In this document: positions 8,801 to 12,445 of the stretch, piece by piece | How the letters are laid out: every line of letters starts with the position of its first letter | Position numbering within the stretch: position 1 is the first letter of the stretch | The notes under the pieces: model-generated | Told to the model about the DNA's origin: nothing | The model's input: the letters and a program-made list of their open reading frames with translations, nothing else | Databases searched by the model: none | Program-made: the position numbers and the translations under genes | From: JBFHER01 sp041584055 | Lineage (GTDB): Bacteria > Bacteroidota > Bacteroidia > Bacteroidales > UBA5342 | Direction: 5' to 3' | Length of the DNA: 12,445 nucleotides | Assembly: GCA_041584055.1 (NCBI GenBank) | Contig: JBFHER010000098.1 | Span: 1 to 12,445 of the forward strand

Positions 8801-9991
8801 TGCGTCATGCTCGAAATGTTCAAAAGTCCCTTTAGATGGATCAAATTTACTCAGGCATCCATCTACTTTGGTTCCAATCCAAATATCACCATCACTATCC
8901 TGAAACATGGAGCGAATGTTATTGTTCTTAAGCCCATTTTTTGAATAGTTAAATTGAAATAAACGAAAGGCCTTTTTATTATTATCAAGGAAATAGATCC
9001 CGGCATCAAAAGAACCGATCCATACATTCTTCTGTCGATCAATGTATATTTTATTGTTTACATCACTTTTAATACCATCTTTATTGTACAGACTACTTTT
9101 CAATTCGATCCAATCCTTTTTTACTGGATTAAATATAGAAATGCCATTGCCTCGCTCAGAAAACCAAATTTGTCCAAGACTATCCTCGGCAATGGATGAA
9201 ATCAAACCGTTTTTTAATGTGCTGTTTTTTGCCGTATAGTGTCCATATCCTTTGTCCGTGTTAGCAGGAAAACACCACACGCCATTATTACGGGTTCCGA
9301 ACCAGAAATTTTCGTTGTTGTCTTTTAATAAGGATAATATTTCCTCGTTGATAATTTTTGTATAAGTATGATCATTTTTATTTAAAGTATACAATCCATT
9401 TGTGCTTGCAACAAAGTACAAGTCGTTTTTCCAGTATTCAATGTCACTAATATAACGTGTGGTTGTCCCTTCGCTAATGTGAGGATTAAAAATCACAGAC
9501 ACACTTTGTTGATTATCTATACACACAACACCATTGGTCGTCCCCAACCATAAATTATTCTGTTGATCCCAAAAAAGACTTCGAATGTCAGTATAGACGC
9601 TAGCATCTTTATCAATATCATCCAAACAAAATTCGGAAAATTCATTCTTTGAGCAATCATAATAATTTAATCCGTCCCGGGTCGCTATCCACAGGTTTCC
9701 GGGAATTGTATCTTCCAATATATCTGTAATGAAATAATTGCTTAATGCCTTTGTATCAGAAGAATTTGTTTTAAAATTATAAACACCATAACCATCATAT
9801 TTACTTAAGCCTATGTTGCTTCCAAGCCACATAAACCCTTGTGAATCCTGATAAATTGTATTAATTGAATTTGACGGTAACTTTTCGCTTTGGGCAATCT
9901 GCTTAAAAACAAAATCGCCCGGATTGCCTGAAAAAAAATTTAATAGAGTGATTAAACAAAGAATCTTCATGCCTTCAAAAAGTATCTTCAA
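5822..9991 (-). CDS. Hybrid two-component system sensor/regulator (HTCS) with AraC-type output domain
   Basis: A 1389-residue one-protein signalling system. After a hydrophobic N-terminus (residues ~8-22) there are about 14 Reg_prop-type repeats of the form (L/I/F)W(I/L)GTxxGL (~55 to ~668), which would build two seven-bladed beta-propellers in the periplasm. A Y_Y_Y domain follows (~735-796), then one membrane helix (~803-820). The cytoplasmic part contains a HisKA domain with phospho-acceptor His848 (NISHEFRTP), a HATPase with N-box HNLLSNAIKF (959-968), DTGVG (1008-1012) and GTGLGL (1034-1039), a receiver domain (~1130-1243) with E1136-D1137, phospho-acceptor Asp1179 and Lys1231, and an AraC-type helix-turn-helix (~1275-1376). 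All key residues are present. HTCS proteins bind a breakdown oligosaccharide and activate adjacent carbohydrate genes; here the GH29 operon is the obvious target. An in-frame ATG at codon 8 (9970-9968, a second MKIL) would give a cleaner signal peptide, so the start is uncertain by seven residues. Confidence 0.96.
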   Translation of the reverse strand: MKILFEGMKILCLITLLNFFSGNPGDFVFKQIAQSEKLPSNSINTIYQDSQGFMWLGSNIGLSKYDGYGVYNFKTNSSDTKALSNYFITDILEDTIPGNLWIATRDGLNYYDCSKNEFSEFCLDDIDKDASVYTDIRSLFWDQQNNLWLGTTNGVVCIDNQQSVSVIFNPHISEGTTTRYISDIEYWKNDLYFVASTNGLYTLNKNDHTYTKIINEEILSLLKDNNENFWFGTRNNGVWCFPANTDKGYGHYTAKNSTLKNGLISSIAEDSLGQIWFSERGNGISIFNPVKKDWIELKSSLYNKDGIKSDVNNKIYIDRQKNVWIGSFDAGIYFLDNNKKAFRLFQFNYSKNGLKNNNIRSMFQDSDGDIWIGTKVDGCLSKFDPSKGTFEHFEHDANNTESLNDGYVLCITELKPGYILAGTLQGGLNVLDKKTGKFKHVTHDPSNTNTVSNSAIYSLLKDSKGRAWIGTGWAGVDVFNENMTKLHSFHHKPEDPSSLLGNRIRSIFEDRGHHIWIGTDAGLNRYNEDSKSFKRFYSFENDTNSLSHSDVSCIYEDTKGRFWVATQGGGLNLVDREKESFVHYTEKDGLASNNIRGMVEDDSGNLWLSTTNGISKFTLSDDVTKIPVPNFRNYDVKDGLQGNEFTINASLKTKNGEILFGGNHGFNIFKPEAVKDNQHKPQVHFVDFKLFNESVEIGAKDSILKNHINNTQRLTLNHKQSIFSIAYLAINYSSPEKNQYAFKMDGLEDSWNYVGNKREATYTILNPGTYTFMVKASNNDGLWNEESISLEIKVLPPPWMTWWAYLTYFILILALILYLRYNALRKIKEEKEHELNQLKLKFFINISHEFRTPLTLILNPLDKLSSKSDAHIIDKSLKSIKRNASQLLRLVNQLLEHRKTELGMITLNKTNTDVVTFTKNVFNLYEDVAASKNIKLAFKSSMSSLEMMVDKDKYEIILHNLLSNAIKFTKHGTVRIHISKSTSPSKKEIVRLFKKKKLASYVEITVRDTGVGLSKKQINNIFERFYQVDETKPGTGLGLNFVKSLVELHGGEILVESEEHKGSAFILRLPITKLISKNNRTQESDLKIDRHVFSFSEIESLSSDIETLDAYVNELEDNRINKSSVVSKKPLLLIVEDNRELRSQLKDKFNSYFRIQEAKNGEEGWQKTLRYYPDIIISDIVMPVMDGIELCKKVKTSIKTSHIPVILLTAKNLVQNEIEGFKTGADDYISKPFNMQLLFVRVTNLIASRKKMKEKFSSSRIILPAKDFTTNNLDEAFLDNVSDIILKNITNTAFNPLLLAEKLGTSSSNLYKKLNALTGNSPSKFIRDVKLKYAAELLLTKQYSVKEICYKMGFKSPSYFSKTFRELFDQTPLEYIDSHVDNDSGRSEK

Positions 9992-10039
9992 TAAAGATTT
10001 GGCAAGTTACAATAAATTTTTTTTTGTGGATTTTAAATT

Positions 10040-10066
10040 TGACATCAAAAAAATGTGCTCTGACAT
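10040..10066. repeat. Pair of TGACAT direct repeats spaced 21 bp
   Basis: TGACAT occurs at 10040-10045 and again at 10061-10066, a start-to-start distance of 21 bp or two helical turns. The second copy overlaps a 6-bp inverted repeat (AAATGT 10051-10056 with ACATTT 10063-10068). Such spacing suits a dimeric or two-headed AraC-type regulator, so autoregulation of the HTCS gene is possible. Six-base repeats in AT-rich DNA are often chance. Confidence 0.2.
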
Positions 10067-10172
10067 TTCAGCTGCCAGGGGGAATAAGAAAAGGAACATT
10101 GTTTTGTTTGTGCCCTACTTTGAAAAGAGGAACTTTATACTCTTTATTTATGTTGTACGTCTCAATGCAAGG

Positions 10173-10180
10173 CAAAATTA
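10173..10180 (-). promoter_or_regulatory. Possible -7 promoter element for the HTCS gene
   Basis: The minus strand reads TAATTTTG, matching TAnnTTTG. Transcription would start near 10166 and leave a leader of about 175 bases before the HTCS ATG. No -33 TTTG box is seen at the usual distance. The match is short and the region is AT-rich, so confidence is low. Confidence 0.25.
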
Positions 10181-10259
10181 CTTTTGTGAGTTACTTTTTT
10201 GAACAGTGCTAGGTGTGAAATGGAAAAGCTCTCAATATCATCGTTCCTTATTTTATGAT

Positions 10260-10289
10260 GCGCAACATAGGTACGACCCATATGTGCGC
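10260..10289. repeat. Bulged 12-bp hairpin downstream of the T9SS-tailed gene
   Basis: On the minus strand the arms pair as GCGCA/TGCGC, then CATA/TATG, then GGT/ACC around a three-base CGT loop, with a two-base bulge on the 5' side and a one-base bulge on the 3' side. It starts about 76 bases after the stop codon of the upstream gene (10368-10366). It lacks a T-run after the stem on either strand, so it is not a textbook intrinsic terminator. It may still end or stabilise the transcript of the upstream gene. Confidence 0.35.
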
Positions 10290-10365
10290 CTAAGCCAGCA
10301 TAAGATAAATTAAGTCTGTAGGGTAAGCACATTGGCACTACGATCTAATGTTTGACCGTGAACTC

Positions 10366-12445
10366 CTATTCAATGACTACTTTTTCAACAGTCTTATAAT
10401 TTACTTTTACCAAATATAGCCCTTGGGGATAGTTGCTCAGGTCAATCTTCATGTAATCTGAAGCATCGTTTTTTATGTAAATTGTCCTGCCGTATAAATC
10501 CACAATTTCAATGATATTGGAATTGCTATTCTCAACAAACACGTTTATTTGCCCACCCGATGGATTTGGAAAAACCTTTACCGACTGTGAGGTCAATCCT
10601 GGGGCTGAAATTGAAACGGTTGTATCTTTGGCAGCCATGGTTCCATTGATACGTACATTGTCCAGTGCCATGCGTCTTTTGTTAAAATTGCCCCCCTTGC
10701 TTGCATAAAATTGCCATAAAAAAGTCACCGAGGTGTTCGACAAATCTGATAAGCCGGATAAATCGATGTTTCCCGAACCCGGAAACTTTTGGTAGGACGA
10801 GACCGCAAACCAGCCCGGGTGTTCATATATTTCCGATGAGCTAAGGTTGAGTGATTTTGACCCCACCACAGTACTGAACTTCCAATTGTATGTTGTTGCG
10901 TTACCATAAGCGTTCCAGTAGGCAACATCAAAAGAGATATCATTAAACGTAACATTCAATGTTGAATCAATGTGAAGGGTAAACTTAATTTCCACCGGAA
11001 CCCCATCTTGTGCCACCACCCAGGCCTCAGGCGAATCGCCGCCATCCTGCAAAATACGACCGTGATTTCCATCTGTGCCATCCGCAAGCTCAAGTGGGCT
11101 CACCGACACCGTACGAAAGGTGTTCATGTCCGGAGCACTGTAAACCATGTTGTTTGCAGTTCCCGAAATATTGTCGGGATTGTCAAAAGAATATACTAGA
11201 CTTCCTGTACCACTCACAGTAATCAATACAGTAGCCGGCTCGCTGTCAAGCGTACCATTGTTAACACGATAACTAAAGCTGTCTATTCCAATAAAATTCC
11301 AGTTTGGTGTATACGTTATATCCGGTAATGCATCACTAAGTGTACCATTTTTAGGAGGACTCACGATACTATAAACCAGGTTCCCTGTACCATTTGGATC
11401 ATAGCCCCCCAGCATAATGTTTAGCGGGGTATTTATGGCTGTTAAATCTTCCATGTTCATTGCTATTAGCGTGCCTCCACCAACTGTAACTGTGACCTTT
11501 GCTTTCCGGCTCATAGCCATTTCGTTTTCCGTGACAAACAAAAAGCTGTCTGTACCAACAAAGTCTGTATTGGGAATATATACCAGCTCCGGTGCCGTAC
11601 CATAGAGTACACCATTCATGGGTTGGTTGGTGACGATAAAACCAAGATCAGATCCCAGCGAGTTAGAACCTGTTAAGGTTATTTCGGTTGACTTGTTTGG
11701 CGCCAACTCAACATTTTGTGGGTCAGCCACAGGCATCCAGTCCCAGGTCAACCTGCATTCTTCGGTTTCAACATCAAGCCACACATCCACATGCTCATAT
11801 GAACGGGTAAAAATGTACCCTTCTTGCTTCGGTGGGCCCAGGGGATCTCCCAACGGATTTTTAAATTCAGGAACAAAAGGCTTTGGATTCCACACAATCT
11901 CAGGGTATGAAGAACTTGTAGCGATTTGGAAACTGAAATAATTATACGGTTCAGCGAAAATTAAGTAGTACGCCAAAGGGAGCTGTATTTCGTCCTGAAT
12001 GATGCGTATCAATTCATCCATTTTGCCGTTATCAATCATCATCACTGCCTCATCGGCAGTCAGAATAAAATGATTTATATTCGCATGATTCGGACTTACC
12101 ATCATACCTTTCACTGCAGCCTCACGAAACATCTGCAGACTGTGGCTAATGCCTTCTGCAGTAGTCATTTCAACCAATCCGTCACTGTTCCCACCTTTCC
12201 AGCCTTCCGAATAGGCACTGTTAAAGATATGCAAAAGCTCACGGCTTCCCCCCTGCCGATCTGTACGCAGGATGTTGCCTGTTAGCACCTTGCCTTGCGG
12301 CATACGCTCCCAAATGCTGAGGTATGACTTCACTCTGTTCTCATGGGTTTGTATGTCGCCGTCGTCATTCAGCAATGCCTCTTCACCTCCTGTTGCCTTA
12401 TCGATAAAGATGCCATCGATATTAGGGTCGTTGAGCCGATCAACA
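10366..12445 (-). CDS. Secreted hydrolase-like protein with Ig-like repeats and a T9SS sorting domain, 5' end off the window
   Basis: The frame stays open to the right edge, so at least 692 residues are visible and the true start lies outside; the TTG at 12375 is an internal leucine codon. The first ~230 visible residues look like the C-terminal part of a glycoside-hydrolase-like barrel: DPNIDGIFIDK near the edge (Asp-rich strand end), then ENRVKSYLSIWERMP, FNSAYSEGW, and a closing beta segment FTRSYEHVDVWLDV. The closest idea I have is a putative GH family of the GHL15 kind, but this is tentative. Two Ig-like/cadherin-like (Big_9-type) repeats follow (DNA ~11482-11727 and ~11212-11472), each with PxNGxL and a (Y)xPNxxFxGxDSF motif. 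A jelly-roll-like beta domain (~10636-11202) and a T9SS sorting domain (~10369-10587, VFPNPSGGQINV) complete it. The protein is exported by T9SS. It is separated from the HTCS gene by 374 bp and may be a separate unit. Confidence 0.8.
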   Translation of the reverse strand, partial: VDRLNDPNIDGIFIDKATGGEEALLNDDGDIQTHENRVKSYLSIWERMPQGKVLTGNILRTDRQGGSRELLHIFNSAYSEGWKGGNSDGLVEMTTAEGISHSLQMFREAAVKGMMVSPNHANINHFILTADEAVMMIDNGKMDELIRIIQDEIQLPLAYYLIFAEPYNYFSFQIATSSSYPEIVWNPKPFVPEFKNPLGDPLGPPKQEGYIFTRSYEHVDVWLDVETEECRLTWDWMPVADPQNVELAPNKSTEITLTGSNSLGSDLGFIVTNQPMNGVLYGTAPELVYIPNTDFVGTDSFLFVTENEMAMSRKAKVTVTVGGGTLIAMNMEDLTAINTPLNIMLGGYDPNGTGNLVYSIVSPPKNGTLSDALPDITYTPNWNFIGIDSFSYRVNNGTLDSEPATVLITVSGTGSLVYSFDNPDNISGTANNMVYSAPDMNTFRTVSVSPLELADGTDGNHGRILQDGGDSPEAWVVAQDGVPVEIKFTLHIDSTLNVTFNDISFDVAYWNAYGNATTYNWKFSTVVGSKSLNLSSSEIYEHPGWFAVSSYQKFPGSGNIDLSGLSDLSNTSVTFLWQFYASKGGNFNKRRMALDNVRINGTMAAKDTTVSISAPGLTSQSVKVFPNPSGGQINVFVENSNSNIIEIVDLYGRTIYIKNDASDYMKIDLSNYPQGLYLVKVNYKTVEKVVIE

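Larger units (their letters stand above)
9992..10365. other. 374-bp intergenic spacer upstream of the HTCS gene
   Basis: The half next to the HTCS gene is strongly AT-rich (including a T-run near 10017-10025). The half next to the upstream gene is less so. It holds a weak promoter candidate, a bulged hairpin and a pair of short direct repeats, listed separately. No convincing gene, tRNA or riboswitch is visible on either strand. Confidence 0.6.

Noticed and set aside
10162..10332. A 56-codon open frame on the minus strand in the spacer upstream of the HTCS gene
   Set aside because: It has an ATG but no ribosome binding site, no recognisable domain, and covers the hairpin and the promoter candidate. 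Its length is within chance for this spacer.
12373..12375. TTG as the start of the right-edge gene
   Set aside because: The same frame stays open through 23 further codons to the window edge and encodes hydrolase-like sequence (DPNIDGIFIDK), so this is an internal leucine.
1..12445. CRISPR array, insertion sequence, tRNA or rRNA
   Set aside because: No regularly spaced repeats, transposase-like frames, terminal inverted repeats or structured RNA signatures were seen on either strand.

Overview
The window comes from a member of the Bacteroidota. Two proteins end in a type IX secretion (T9SS) sorting domain. A one-piece hybrid two-component regulator (HTCS) sits beside its likely target operon. 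At least one intergenic spacer carries a good match to the Bacteroidota -7 promoter element (TAnnTTTG). DNA composition looks like roughly 40% G+C. The mix of GH29, a beta-helix protein, CBM6 modules and T9SS suits a free-living, probably aquatic, polysaccharide degrader, but genus and habitat cannot be read from the sequence.

All genes lie on the minus strand, so transcription runs from high to low coordinates. From the right edge: (1) 10366-12445, the 3' part of a large secreted protein with the end of a probable glycoside-hydrolase-like domain, two Ig-like/cadherin-like repeats, a beta-sandwich and a T9SS tail; (2) a 374-bp spacer with a possible promoter, a bulged hairpin and short repeats; (3) 5822-9991, an HTCS sensor/regulator of 1389 residues; (4) a 110-bp spacer with a promoter candidate; (5) 3783-5711, a GH29 alpha-L-fucosidase-type lipoprotein; (6) 412-3783, a 1123-residue secreted beta-helix protein with three CBM6-like modules and a T9SS tail, overlapping the GH29 gene by one base; (7) 1-314, the 5' end of a sialate-O-acetylesterase-family (SASA) gene that runs off the left edge.

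Together this reads as a HTCS-controlled carbohydrate-degradation locus. The HTCS would sense a periplasmic sugar and activate the GH29 / beta-helix / acetylesterase operon immediately downstream. The beta-helix protein, exported by T9SS and carrying carbohydrate-binding modules, would attack or bind a polymer outside the cell. The membrane-anchored GH29 would remove terminal alpha-L-fucosyl (or related) residues, and the esterase would remove acetyl groups. An acetylated fucose-containing polysaccharide is a reasonable inferred substrate, but no enzyme here proves it. No SusC/SusD pair, sulfatase, mobile element, tRNA, rRNA or CRISPR array is visible.

The most interesting unexplained elements are the beta-helix domain of the 1123-residue protein, which I cannot place in a named lyase or hydrolase family, and the partial hydrolase-like domain at the right edge.
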